Shown in pieces: positions 1 through 8,080 of a DNA stretch of 36,656 bases. Below the pieces are notes generated by a model that made no database searches, was not told the origin of the DNA, and was given only the letters and a program-made list of their open reading frames with translations. The position numbers and the translations under genes are program-made. This DNA comes from an uncultured Eubacteriales bacterium (GTDB lineage: Bacteria; Bacillota; Clostridia; Christensenellales; Borkfalkiaceae). Location: NCBI GenBank assembly GCA_900320065.1, contig ONQV01000005.1, forward strand, positions 17,940 to 54,595, given 5' to 3'. Within the stretch, counting starts at the first letter, position 1. The number at the start of each line of letters is the position of its first letter.

Positions 1-528
1 GGCGTAACGGAATTTTCGCGGTTTTCGGATATTGATTTGCCCGCGCTTTCCGACGAGATATTAAAAGTTTCGGACAAAATATCGTTTGCGGAATGCGTTA
101 AGTGCGGCAACCGCCTTAAAATCAATCTCGCGCTTTCCGTCAGCCCCGTAAAAACTTTGGACTGCGATAAAGAAAGCCTTATTTCCGACGTGGACGGCGA
201 AATAGAATACGTAAAAGTATATCGCGGCACGGCACTAAAACGAGCGGGCGACAAGGTAAAAGCGGGTGAAGAGATCTGCGGTGGTTTCGCCGTCGTAAAG
301 GATACCGAAGTAAAGGTCGGCGTTATCGCCACGGCGGCGGTCAAAGCCGAGTATTTTTACGAATACGAGTCGGAAAAGGACGGCGACGAAGGGTTAGCTG
401 AAGTTTTTGCGCTTATCGCCTTCGGCGACGGTGAAGCGCTTTCGACGGAAACTGAAAAAAGCGTTTCGGACAGCGGAACGTATATTTATAAAATAAAAAT
501 CGTTTACAGAAGAATACTGTTTACGTGA
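1..528 (+). CDS. yqfD: Sporulation protein YqfD, C-terminal part (5' end outside window)
   Basis: The reading frame is open from base 1 to the TGA at 526-528, so the gene starts upstream and about 176 C-terminal residues are visible. The visible part resembles the end of YqfD: a segment on dual cysteines (CVKCG), then a lipoyl-like beta segment (DVDGEIEYVKVYRGTALKR, then GDKVKAGEEICGG) typical of the family's 'leave a mark, then add a handle' C-terminal half. YqfD is a membrane protein of sporulating Firmicutes, needed in the sigma-E regulated stage IV programme. The placement directly before a PgpH-like gene fits the conserved yqfC-yqfD-phoH-yqfF-ybeY-era order, except that phoH is missing here. 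The assignment rests on context as well as sequence. Confidence 0.72.
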   Translation, partial: GVTEFSRFSDIDLPALSDEILKVSDKISFAECVKCGNRLKINLALSVSPVKTLDCDKESLISDVDGEIEYVKVYRGTALKRAGDKVKAGEEICGGFAVVKDTEVKVGVIATAAVKAEYFYEYESEKDGDEGLAEVFALIAFGDGEALSTETEKSVSDSGTYIYKIKIVYRRILFT

Positions 529-542
529 TAAAAGGAAAATCT

Positions 543-2045
543 ATGGCGGAAAAAGGAAAATCGTTGAAACTTCAAAAGTGGTCTAAAAAGGACGTTGCGT
601 TAGTTACGACCACGTACGTTATAAACGCTATAATATTTACGTTATTATTCGTGGGTATGTGCTATCTTAACGCGGCGGCCGAAAAGAAATCCGCAAGCGA
701 TATGTTTTCCGACAGCACCGTCGTCGTGGGCTTTGCGATCATTATATCTCTTATACTTGCGATAACCGCTCTGTATTTTATGTTCGAAGACAGGGATTTT
801 TTGCGCAAGCCTTCCAACTCGCAGATGCTTTTTCTGATATGGGAACTCGGCGTCGTCGTGTGCTTTATAAGCGGTAAATTCTTAAATCCTTACGTCAGAC
901 CCGTCGCTATGGTCGCTATTTTAACGTTGTTTTTAACGAGTAGCGGCACGGCGATTTTTTCCAACTTTATATTTTCCATGGTAATGTTCGTGTTCGACGC
1001 GTTTTCGGGCACGCTTAACGAGTTTTCTTCCTATTCAATAGTGTTTTTCTTCGCAGTGGGGCTGTTTTCGGGCATTATAGCGATTTACACTATGAAAGAA
1101 CTGTATTCTCGGCTTAAAATTCTGCTTGTCGGATTTCTTATCTCGTTGCCGTCTATAATTTGCATAATTCTTCCGCAAGTCGATTTCGGCGGCGGGGAAG
1201 AAGGGCTTAATCTTTTGGCGGGCGCGCTTTCCGGTCCGTTCGCCGCCGCGGCGTTTATAATCCTTCTGCCTGTTTTTGAAGGAATATTCAAAAAGATAAC
1301 TTGCTTTAAACTTGCGGAACTTACCGACCACAAAGCCAAACTCATACGCAAACTCATAACGCAGGCCCCGGGGACTTTCAATCACTCGATAATAGTGTCG
1401 AATATCGCCGAAGCGTGCGCCACCGCGATAGGCGAAGACGCTTTGCTTGCCAGAACTTGCGCCTATTATCACGATGTCGGCAAACTCCGCCGTCCCGAAT
1501 TTTTCAAGGAAAATCAGGCGGACAATAATAACCCGCATAACGACTTAACGCCCGAACTTTCTGCGAACATCATAAAATCGCACACGCAGGACGGGTACGC
1601 GTTCGCGCTGAAAAACAGACTGCCGCAGGCTATTGCGGACGTGTGCTTGCAGCACCACGGCACTATGCCTATGCTGTTCTTCTACGATAAAGCGAAAAAA
1701 TTTACCGACGGCGAAGTGTCGCTCGCGAATTACTGTTATTCGGGACCTAAACCGCAAACCAAAATAGCCGCGATAATAATGATTGCGGACGGTTCGGAAG
1801 CGGCGGTCAGAAGCCTTAAAACCCGCACCCGCGACAGCGTTACCGTGGCGGTCAAAAAGATAGTTTCGGAAAGGATGCAATTAGGGCAGTTCGACGAGTG
1901 CGAACTTACTCTTAAAGAGATAAACATAATAATCCACACCGTAGTGAACAGTCTGTCGGGCGTGTATCACGACAGAATAAAATATCCCAAAGTGAGTTTG
2001 GAAGGCGTGGACGTAGAAGTTGAGCATACCCGCGACGAACAGTAG
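543..2045 (+). CDS. pgpH: PgpH/YqfF-type membrane HD phosphohydrolase, short form without extracellular domain
   Basis: Likely a cyclic-di-AMP phosphodiesterase. About eight hydrophobic helices fill roughly residues 13-260, followed by a cytosolic HD domain. HD-domain motifs visible are TFNHSIIVSN (H281), YYHDVGKLRRPEFF (H310-D311), IKSHTQDGYAFA and LQHHGT, then SGPKPQTKIAAIIMIADGSE, all very close to PgpH of Listeria and Bacillus. Usual family length is about 700 residues; this protein has 500. The missing part is the large extracellular 7TMR-HDED sensor normally found between helix 1 and helix 2, replaced by about 17 residues. I chose ATG 543 over the overlapping GTG 525 because AAAGGA lies 7 bases before the ATG. 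It is probably co-transcribed with yqfD upstream and ybeY downstream. The catalytic core looks intact. Confidence 0.9.
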   Translation: MAEKGKSLKLQKWSKKDVALVTTTYVINAIIFTLLFVGMCYLNAAAEKKSASDMFSDSTVVVGFAIIISLILAITALYFMFEDRDFLRKPSNSQMLFLIWELGVVVCFISGKFLNPYVRPVAMVAILTLFLTSSGTAIFSNFIFSMVMFVFDAFSGTLNEFSSYSIVFFFAVGLFSGIIAIYTMKELYSRLKILLVGFLISLPSIICIILPQVDFGGGEEGLNLLAGALSGPFAAAAFIILLPVFEGIFKKITCFKLAELTDHKAKLIRKLITQAPGTFNHSIIVSNIAEACATAIGEDALLARTCAYYHDVGKLRRPEFFKENQADNNNPHNDLTPELSANIIKSHTQDGYAFALKNRLPQAIADVCLQHHGTMPMLFFYDKAKKFTDGEVSLANYCYSGPKPQTKIAAIIMIADGSEAAVRSLKTRTRDSVTVAVKKIVSERMQLGQFDECELTLKEINIIIHTVVNSLSGVYHDRIKYPKVSLEGVDVEVEHTRDEQ

Positions 2046-2095
2046 TTCGCGCTATGGTAAAAACGGATATAAAAGGATAAAAAGATAAACTATTT

Positions 2096-2566
2096 ATGGG
2101 AAGACTTGTTTTAGAGTGTCTTGACAGACGTATAAAAGCGGGCGCGGTGGCGAAAGCCGTGTATCAGGTAACGAAGCAGAAAGCCAACTTAAAGGCGGAA
2201 ATAGTATTCGATAACGAGAGCGATATGCGCACGCTTAATTTTTCCGAACGCGGTATAGACAAGGTAACGGACGTGCTGTCCTTTCCGAGTATGGATAGGA
2301 TAAAGGGCAAAGTTTTAACGCCCGACGTATGCAAAACGGAGATGGACGGAAGGTATATCTTTATCGGTTCGATAGTGCTTTGCGACGAAAAGATAAAGGC
2401 GCAGGCAAAAGAATTCGGGCATAGCCAAGTCAGAGAGCGCAATTATCTTATAATGCACGGGCTTTTGCACTTATTAGGTTACGACCATATGACAGCCGAA
2501 GACAAGTACGAAATGCGGAATAAAGAAAAAGAAGCGCTTGCCATATTAGGCGTGGACGAAGAATGA
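2096..2566 (+). CDS. ybeY: Endoribonuclease YbeY (16S rRNA maturation)
   Basis: A 156-residue protein with the YbeY metal-binding signature near its C-terminus, HGLLHLLGYDH, in which three histidines bind zinc. The upstream segment GIDKVTDVLSFPS matches the family's 'RG.D.PTDVLSFP' block. YbeY is a single-strand-specific endoribonuclease involved in 16S rRNA 3' end processing and ribosome quality control. The N-terminus is slightly short for the family. No strong ribosome binding site lies just before ATG 2096 (an AAAAGGAT is about 18 bases upstream), but in-frame stops exclude a much longer start. The gene overlaps era by 4 bases (ATGA), so the two are translationally coupled. Confidence 0.95.
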   Translation: MGRLVLECLDRRIKAGAVAKAVYQVTKQKANLKAEIVFDNESDMRTLNFSERGIDKVTDVLSFPSMDRIKGKVLTPDVCKTEMDGRYIFIGSIVLCDEKIKAQAKEFGHSQVRERNYLIMHGLLHLLGYDHMTAEDKYEMRNKEKEALAILGVDEE

Positions 2567-3444
2567 AAAGCGGAACGGTAGCCGTAATCGGCAGGGCAAA
2601 CGCGGGTAAATCCACCCTTATAAACGTAATAGTCGGCGAAAAAGTTTCGATAGTTTCGCCGAAGCCCCAGACCACGCGGGATAGAATACTCGGCGTTTTG
2701 AACGGGGAAGACTGTCAGATAGCGTTTGTCGATACCCCGGGGCTTTATCGCGCGGATAACCTGTTAAATTCCGTTATGCAAAAAACGGCGGAAGACAGTG
2801 CGAAAGACGTCGATTTGATTCTTTTCGTCATAGATTGCCACGACGGAATTTCGGAAACGGATAAAAATCTTCTCGCAAAGTATCAAAAAGGCAAGATACC
2901 CGTTATTGCCGTACTCACTAAAACGGACATAATGACCGAAAGCCTTTTGATTTCGTGCATAAAGGAACTTGGCGATACCGCAGAGATAGTACCCGTTTCC
3001 GCGCGCAAGGGCAAAAATATAAAGGAACTCGTAAAAGTTATAAAATCCAAACTTGCGGACGGCGACAAACTGTTCGAAGAAGACATAATTTCCGACCGTT
3101 CGGAAAAGTTTATGATCTCGGAAATCCTGCGGGAAAAAATCCTGCTTAAAACCGACAAGGAAATCCCGCACGGCGTTGCGATAACCGTAAATAAATTCGC
3201 TCTGCGCCCTGACGGTTCGTGCTACGATATAAGTCTTGATATTATCTGCGAACGGGCAAACCATAAAGCCATACTGATAGGGAAAAGGGGCGCGAAGATA
3301 AAGGAAATTTCGTCGTTTGCCCGCCAGGATATGGAAAAGTTTTTGGGGCGAAAAGTGTTTTTAACGACTTACGTTAAAGTCAAGGAAGACTGGCGCAACA
3401 GCGCGTCGCTTATTAAAGAACACGGCTACGGTGAAAACGATTAA
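2563..3444 (+). CDS. era: GTPase Era
   Basis: A 293-residue ribosome-assembly GTPase. G1 is GRANAGKST (the usual form is GRPNVGKST), G2 lies in KPQTTRDRI, G3 is DTPGLY, G4 is TKTD and G5 is VSARKGKN. The C-terminal KH domain, which binds the 3' end of 16S rRNA, is visible around HKAILIGKRGAKIKEIS. Length is normal. Its start overlaps the ybeY stop, as in many Firmicutes, although the dgkA and cdd genes often found between them are absent. Confidence 0.97.
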   Translation: MKSGTVAVIGRANAGKSTLINVIVGEKVSIVSPKPQTTRDRILGVLNGEDCQIAFVDTPGLYRADNLLNSVMQKTAEDSAKDVDLILFVIDCHDGISETDKNLLAKYQKGKIPVIAVLTKTDIMTESLLISCIKELGDTAEIVPVSARKGKNIKELVKVIKSKLADGDKLFEEDIISDRSEKFMISEILREKILLKTDKEIPHGVAITVNKFALRPDGSCYDISLDIICERANHKAILIGKRGAKIKEISSFARQDMEKFLGRKVFLTTYVKVKEDWRNSASLIKEHGYGEND

Positions 3445-3488
3445 AATTTTCGGGAATAATTTTTTTCGGATTTCTCATACTTAATTTT

Positions 3489-3602
3489 ATGAGAAAAGAC
3501 GAATTCGATTTTACTAACGCCGCCGATTCCGCGTGGAAGATGTTTGAAAAGACAGGCAACGTTTCCTACTATATGCTCTATAAAAATCTGATAAAGAAAT
3601 AA
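3489..3602 (+). CDS. yqzL: YqzL-like mini-protein between era and recO
   Basis: A 37-residue ORF starting MRKDEFDFTNAADSAWKMF and ending with TGNVSYYMLYKNLIKK, then TAA. The pattern 'F...W..F..TGN...Y.L.K.' matches the tiny YqzL proteins annotated between era and recO in Bacillus and Clostridia, and this gene lies exactly there. Function is unknown. There is no strong ribosome binding site, so it may be translated by coupling from era, which ends 44 bases upstream. The position and motif together make it more likely real than chance. Confidence 0.75.
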   Translation: MRKDEFDFTNAADSAWKMFEKTGNVSYYMLYKNLIKK

Positions 3603-3634
3603 CCGCCGCGAAAGGTTAAAAGGGCGGTAACCAA

Positions 3635-4345
3635 ATGGAAGAAAAATTCAACGGTTTAGTTATCGCCAAAACCGATTTCGGCGAAAATGATAAGATTGTA
3701 AAAATTTTCACCCTTGAAAAAGGTACGCTGTCGGCAAGTTTAAAAGGCGTAAAAAGGGCGGGAGCGAAATTAAAATTCGCGTCCGAGCCCTTTTGTTTTG
3801 CCGAATTTACCTTTTCGGAACGGGCTGGGCGGCGCACGGTTACGGGCGCAAGTTTAAAGGACAGTTTTTACCCTGTAAGGGAAGATATAACCAAGTTTTT
3901 CGCCGCGGGCACGGTTTTGGAGTTTATAAAAAAGTTCGCACGGGAAGAAATAACTTCCCCGCGCCTGTTTTTCGAAGCGATAGACGCTTTAAAAGAGTTG
4001 GCGTACGGGGAAAACTTGCCGCGCTATACGCTCTGTCGGTTTTTACTTACCGCCTTGGAAATTTCCGGCTACGCGATAAATACGGACGGCTGTTTTACTT
4101 GCGGAAAAGAGATAAAAGACAGGGTGTTTTTCGACGCGTTTTCGGGCGGGTTTTTATGTGGAAACTGCTTTAACGGCGAAGGTCGTGAAATAAATTCCAC
4201 TACCTATTTCGCATTAAAAAATATCGCGGCGGGAAAAGCGGCAACGGATGAAGAAACGCTTTTCGCCCTTCGCCTTTTGGATTTTTACATAAAGAACAAG
4301 ACGGAAGAAAAATTAAACTCGCTACAAGAGTTGTTGAAAATATAA
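3635..4345 (+). CDS. recO: DNA repair protein RecO
   Basis: A 236-residue protein with the RecO layout: an N-terminal OB fold (ETEEKFN-like start, LVIAKTDFGENDKIVKIFT, then TLSASLKGVKRAG) and a helical C-terminal half with a four-cysteine zinc site, C153-x2-C156 and C175-x2-C178 (CFTCG, LCGNC). RecO works with RecR and RecF to load RecA on SSB-coated single-stranded DNA. The ribosome binding site is AGGGCGGT about 8 bases before ATG 3635. It lies downstream of era and yqzL, a standard Firmicutes arrangement, and probably ends the operon. Confidence 0.93.
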   Translation: MEEKFNGLVIAKTDFGENDKIVKIFTLEKGTLSASLKGVKRAGAKLKFASEPFCFAEFTFSERAGRRTVTGASLKDSFYPVREDITKFFAAGTVLEFIKKFAREEITSPRLFFEAIDALKELAYGENLPRYTLCRFLLTALEISGYAINTDGCFTCGKEIKDRVFFDAFSGGFLCGNCFNGEGREINSTTYFALKNIAAGKAATDEETLFALRLLDFYIKNKTEEKLNSLQELLKI

Positions 4346-4421
4346 GGGCAAAACGGCGCGGTAGCACAAATTTCACGGCTTTCATAAAATATAGGGTACT
4401 GTAAAGTCAAGGAGTGTTTTT

Positions 4422-4841
4422 ATGGAAGAACAAAATATTATAAATTCGGGCGATAAACCTACTCTGCTGAATTTAAATAACGTCGCGCGGTCGAACAGAT
4501 TTTACCGCAAAGAGATATGGACGGGTGAATACTTACAACTTACCGTAATGTCCATACCCGTCGGCGGCGAAGTGGGTTTGGAACTACATAACGAAAACGA
4601 CCAGATGATAGGCGTGGAATACGGCGTGGCTTCGGTATATTCGGGCGCGACCAAACAGGGCGTAAAGTTTATGGGTAACGTCAATTCCGATTACGCGATA
4701 TTTATCCCCGCGGGAACTTGGCACAATATAATAAACGACGGAAACGTTCCCTTAAAACTTTATTCGGTTTACGCGCCGCCGCATCACCCGAAAGGTACGG
4801 TGCATAAGACGAAATTCGATTCCGACCTTGCGGATTATTAA
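4422..4841 (+). CDS. Small single-domain cupin protein
   Basis: A 139-residue protein with one cupin barrel. The first cupin motif is seen in SIPVGGEVGLELHNENDQM and the second in IFIPAGTWHNIINDGNVP, with a terminal segment YAPPHHPKGTVH. This looks like the mannose-6-phosphate-isomerase-like or 'cupin domain-containing' family found in many Clostridia. Conserved H/E residues suggest a metal site, but the substrate cannot be told. A strong ribosome binding site, AAGGAG, lies 8 bases before ATG 4422. It stands alone, with a bidirectional terminator just after it. Confidence 0.85.
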   Translation: MEEQNIINSGDKPTLLNLNNVARSNRFYRKEIWTGEYLQLTVMSIPVGGEVGLELHNENDQMIGVEYGVASVYSGATKQGVKFMGNVNSDYAIFIPAGTWHNIINDGNVPLKLYSVYAPPHHPKGTVHKTKFDSDLADY

Positions 4842-4879
4842 ATAATTCGTTTGTAATTTGTAAGGAAAAATTTAAAATA

Positions 4880-4918
4880 AAAAAAGCAGGTTGCCGTTGT
4901 TTTGCAATCTGCTTTTTT
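4880..4918. terminator. Bidirectional intrinsic terminator between cupin gene and XRE gene
   Basis: A 15-bp stem with one G-T wobble, 4880-4894 against 4904-4918, with a 9-base loop. Six A's at the left foot and six T's at the right foot give a T-tract in both directions, which suits two convergent genes. Confidence 0.88.
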
Positions 4919-5225
4919 ATTTTTCGTTTTTCCGTAGCACTTCTGCAATGGAAAGGATTGTTCGTCGGTCTTTTCCGTCTAACTCTCGGAAAACGGAAAG
5001 CAACCTTGTTTCTTCGGACACTTCTACGCCGTCGTTAAAAAATTCCGACATAGTGATGCCGAACGCTTCGCAAATCTGGTTTAAAGTATAAAGGCTCGGC
5101 ATAGTTTTCCGCGTAAACATATTCGACATTGTGGACTGTGCGACCATTGATTCTTCCGCAAGTTTATAAATAGTCCAACCGCGTTCACGCCTTAATTCGT
5201 TTATTCTTTCTAAAACGTCAATCAT
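4917..5225 (-). CDS. XRE-family helix-turn-helix regulator
   Basis: A 102-residue protein. Residues 4-60 form a Cro/C1-type HTH: RINELRRERGWTIYKLAEES, then QSTMSNMF and PSLYTLNQICEAFGITMSEFF. A short helical tail follows (SEETRLLSVFRELDGKDRRT), as in many clostridial single-domain XRE regulators. I chose ATG at 5225 because AAAGGGGGGG lies just upstream and the protein then starts like its family; the 28 extra upstream residues in frame are not HTH-like. It is divergent from the zinc-ribbon membrane gene, and a 6+6 dyad lies between them, so it likely controls itself and perhaps that block. Confidence 0.85.
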   Translation of the reverse strand: MIDVLERINELRRERGWTIYKLAEESMVAQSTMSNMFTRKTMPSLYTLNQICEAFGITMSEFFNDGVEVSEETRLLSVFRELDGKDRRTILSIAEVLRKNEK

Positions 5226-5255
5226 AAATCTTACCCCCCCTTTATAGATTATTTT

Positions 5256-5273
5256 ACTATACATTTGTATACT
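5256..5273. promoter_or_regulatory. Candidate operator (TATACA-TT-TGTATA dyad)
   Basis: A perfect 6+6 inverted repeat, 5258-5263 and 5266-5271, with outer bases 5256/5273 also pairing. It sits between the XRE gene and the divergent promoter at 5292-5321, 33 bases before the XRE start. Short dyads of this type are typical XRE sites; binding is inferred. Confidence 0.45.
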
Positions 5274-5291
5274 ATTTATGCCCCATTTGTG

Positions 5292-5321
5292 TTGACATGT
5301 ATCCCCCAAAAATGATATAAT
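5292..5321 (+). promoter_or_regulatory. Sigma-A-type promoter of the zinc-ribbon/LRR block
   Basis: TTGACA at 5292-5297 and TATAAT at 5316-5321, both perfect consensus, with an 18-base spacer. The next plus-strand gene starts at 5353, giving a very short leader. Confidence 0.8.
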
Positions 5322-5352
5322 TTTGTTGCAAATTTATAAAATGGAGCGAAAA

Positions 5353-6501
5353 ATGGAATTAAACGAACTTGTGGATCGGGTAAAATCTCTTCGTTGTCCG
5401 CAATGTGGTTCTACCGATATAGAAATTACTTCTTTACAAGCGGGGAAGTGTAAGCATTGCGGAACTATCGTTCTTATTGAAGAACCAAAAAAAGAAATTA
5501 TAAATAATATCAATATAAATGTAAAACAAACTGACGGGAACGTAATACCGTTTTATGAAATTAAAAAAGAGTTTGACATAAAAGAATTTGAAACACAAAT
5601 ATTCACGCGAATTACGTATGACGAAACAACGCCGACGGATATTTTAGATGCGGACTTTTCAGCGCCTTACGAACAAAATAAATTTTTTGTAAAGCACACG
5701 GGCGAAGTAACTCTTACTTATAATTGTTCGGTAGGTTATGACCGTCAAGAAGAGTATAGCGAGTGGTCTAACGCATCAAAATCTTATGTTACGCGTACAA
5801 GAAAAGTTACGGATTGGAAACCTTTAAGTGGGACTTATACGGGGAAATACGATACTATACTTCCGTTAGACAAAAATAACAATTTAAATGATAAAATTGC
5901 GGCGGCGCAAAGTTTAGCCGTACTTGATTGCATAAAAACAGCAAAAAATAGTGTTCCTGTTGACGGCGTGGATTTTGACGTTTCAGACGATAAAAAAGAT
6001 GACGCAGAATATAAAATTGAACGAGATGCCGCCAGCGATTGCAAATACAGTATAAAAGCGGATCACGTAAAAGATTTTAATTATTCGGCAATAGTAAATA
6101 TTACAGAAACAGAATTTTACAAAATACCACAATATACCGTTGATTATAAATATAACGACAAAAATTATAAACTTCACGCGTTTTCAGCAGGTAAATTTCA
6201 CGAATACGGCGCTACCCCAAATGTTTCGAAAGATATTAACTCGGAAGCGGAAGTTAAAAACGTAAAATTTAATATACTGTCTATTATGTTTTTAATAGCG
6301 TCTATTGTTGTGTCTGTTTTGGTACAAAGTGCGCTTTATGTCTTTTTGGCTTTTGCGGCGGCTATCACTATGTATATTATAACAAAACTTACATTTAAAA
6401 AAGCACAGAATTCTATTATTGAAACAAGACAAGCGGAAAAAGAGCGAAAACTTGATGCTTTTTTAAAAAGAAAAGGATTAGATAAATTAAAACTATTTTA
6501 A
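5353..6501 (+). CDS. Membrane protein with N-terminal zinc ribbon, function unknown
   Basis: A 382-residue protein. Residues about 13-45 form a zinc ribbon with two CxxC pairs (RCPQCGSTD and GKCKHCGTIVLIEE). A long soluble region follows (residues about 60-300) with no motif I recognise. Two adjacent hydrophobic helices near residues 305-350 (ILSIMFLIASIVVSVLVQS, then FLAFAAAITMYII) are followed by a basic tail. I chose ATG 5353 over upstream in-frame starts because GGAG sits 7 bases before it. The gene is AT-rich compared with the housekeeping genes around it. It lies 24 bases before the LRR gene, probably as one operon under the promoter at 5292. The function is not known to me. Confidence 0.72.
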   Translation: MELNELVDRVKSLRCPQCGSTDIEITSLQAGKCKHCGTIVLIEEPKKEIINNININVKQTDGNVIPFYEIKKEFDIKEFETQIFTRITYDETTPTDILDADFSAPYEQNKFFVKHTGEVTLTYNCSVGYDRQEEYSEWSNASKSYVTRTRKVTDWKPLSGTYTGKYDTILPLDKNNNLNDKIAAAQSLAVLDCIKTAKNSVPVDGVDFDVSDDKKDDAEYKIERDAASDCKYSIKADHVKDFNYSAIVNITETEFYKIPQYTVDYKYNDKNYKLHAFSAGKFHEYGATPNVSKDINSEAEVKNVKFNILSIMFLIASIVVSVLVQSALYVFLAFAAAITMYIITKLTFKKAQNSIIETRQAEKERKLDAFLKRKGLDKLKLF

Positions 6502-6525
6502 AGAGAAAAATTAACGGGGTGAAAT

Positions 6526-7989
6526 ATGGCAGGCTTTGTAAAAACACTAAAAGTGTTAAATAAGATATTTTTTATATTGAGTATTATTGTGTTTTTTATA
6601 GGGTTTGGGCTTTCAATATTAGAAATGAAACCCGATTTGCTTTCGACTACAAATACAAGTAATACAAAAGCAACCAACAATTATTCAAAAGACTACGGCG
6701 GGAACGGCTCTTATGTTCCGTCACATTCTCACAATTACACCGTTTCGCAAATAGTAAATCCAACTTGTACGGCGCAAGGTTATACAGTTTATAAATGCAA
6801 TAAGTGCGACCATCAATACAACGGAAATTATATAAATTCACTCGGACACGAGTATGCGGAAAGCGGAGTTCCCGTCGGAAATTGCGCATTATCAATGAAG
6901 CAAGGTTACGTTTGTACGCGTTGCGATAGCGCTAAATCCGAAAGCGTAACCGCCCAAGCCCCCGACGCACATAATCACTTAAACGCAGGTGATACTTGCG
7001 AATTCTGCGGTTGGCAAGTCTATATGAAAAACGACAACAGCGTTTTAATGATAAACGACGACAGCAAATTATCCGCTGAATACTACGGGCAATCTATCTA
7101 TAATTTCGGCAGTAATAAAGCACCTTATATTACAAACGTTTATTTGTACGACAGTGTTACGAGTATAGGAAATAGCGCGTTCTATAATTGTAGCAGTTTA
7201 ACAAGTATAACAATACCCGACAGTGTTACGAGCATAGGAGAGAGCGCATTCCAAGGTTGTAGCAGTTTAACGAGTATAACTATCCCCGACAGCGTTACGA
7301 GTATAGGAAATTGTGCGTTCTTGTCTTGTAGCAGTTTAACAAGTATAACAATTCCCGATAGCGTTACGAGTATAGGAAATTGTGCGTTCTTGTCTTGTAG
7401 CAGTTTAACAAGTATAACGATACCCGACAGTGTTACGAGTATAGGAGATGGTGCGTTCGAGTATTGTAGCAGTTTAACAAGTATAACAATTCCCGATAGC
7501 GTTACGAGTATAGACAGTAGTGCGTTCTATTGTTGTAGCGGTTTAACGAGTATAACTATCGGTAACAGCGTTACGAGTATAAAATGTAGTAGTAGTGGTG
7601 CGTCGTTCTCTAGTTGTAGCGGTTTAACGAGTGTATATTATACGGGAACGGCAAGCGAGTGGGCACGTATAGAAGGGTTAGGATATATAATGGATTTAAG
7701 TAGAACATTATATATCAATAACGAACCTGTAACTGACGTAGTGTTAGAAAATATAACCGTGATTAAACCCTATGCGTTCTCTAGTTGTAGCGGTTTAACG
7801 AGTATAACGATACCCAACAGCGTTACAAGTATAGGAAGAGGTGCATTCGCTTATTGCTCATCTTTAACAAGTATAACCTTTAATGGTACAAAGGCAAAGT
7901 GGAACGCTATAAATAAAGAGAATAATTGGGACTCCGGTGTTTCGCTTACTTGCAAAATAAACTGCACCGACGGTACATTAAATATTTAA
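6526..7989 (+). CDS. BspA-type leucine-rich-repeat protein with membrane anchor
   Basis: A 487-residue protein. Residues 1-40 are basic then strongly hydrophobic (KIFFILSIIVFFIGFGLSIL), a signal anchor. Residues about 70-170 hold cysteine pairs in the pattern 'PTCTAQGYTVYKCNKC', 'GYVCTRC' and 'DTCEFCGW', a repeat style common in Firmicutes surface proteins. From residue 209, 23-residue BspA/LRR_5 repeats (SVTSIG..AF..CSSLTSIT) run to near the end, with one insert around residues 370-420. Such proteins often bind host or bacterial surfaces, but the ligand here is unknown. ATG 6526 has GGGGTG 6 bases upstream. No LPXTG or cell-wall motif is visible at the C-terminus. Confidence 0.85.
   Translation: MAGFVKTLKVLNKIFFILSIIVFFIGFGLSILEMKPDLLSTTNTSNTKATNNYSKDYGGNGSYVPSHSHNYTVSQIVNPTCTAQGYTVYKCNKCDHQYNGNYINSLGHEYAESGVPVGNCALSMKQGYVCTRCDSAKSESVTAQAPDAHNHLNAGDTCEFCGWQVYMKNDNSVLMINDDSKLSAEYYGQSIYNFGSNKAPYITNVYLYDSVTSIGNSAFYNCSSLTSITIPDSVTSIGESAFQGCSSLTSITIPDSVTSIGNCAFLSCSSLTSITIPDSVTSIGNCAFLSCSSLTSITIPDSVTSIGDGAFEYCSSLTSITIPDSVTSIDSSAFYCCSGLTSITIGNSVTSIKCSSSGASFSSCSGLTSVYYTGTASEWARIEGLGYIMDLSRTLYINNEPVTDVVLENITVIKPYAFSSCSGLTSITIPNSVTSIGRGAFAYCSSLTSITFNGTKAKWNAINKENNWDSGVSLTCKINCTDGTLNI
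7150..7563 (+). repeat. Six 69-bp tandem repeats encoding the LRR units
   Basis: Six in-frame units of 69 bases (7150, 7219, 7288, 7357, 7426, 7495), each encoding one 23-residue LRR. Units 3 and 4 (7288-7425) encode identical peptides and differ at only three bases, which suggests recent duplication. A seventh, diverged unit and an isolated eighth lie downstream (about 7564-7640 and 7815-7885). Confidence 0.9.
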
Positions 7990-8080
7990 TATGGTCTGAT
8001 ACGGCGGATATGCCTTTAAACGGCACTGCTTATATCTGGTGTTAGAAATAAAAAACAAATAAGGGAGATTAAAAACACAA

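Noticed and set aside
7150..7563. Regular repeats that could be read as a CRISPR array
   Set aside because: The units abut without unique spacers, are in frame, and encode LRRs; no cas gene is near.
7990..8047. A short frame after the LRR gene reading IWSDTADMPLNGTAYIWC before a stop, possibly a lost C-terminal tail
   Set aside because: It would need a frameshift past TAA 7987-7989, it has no start or ribosome binding site, and the motif is too short to link to LRR proteins.
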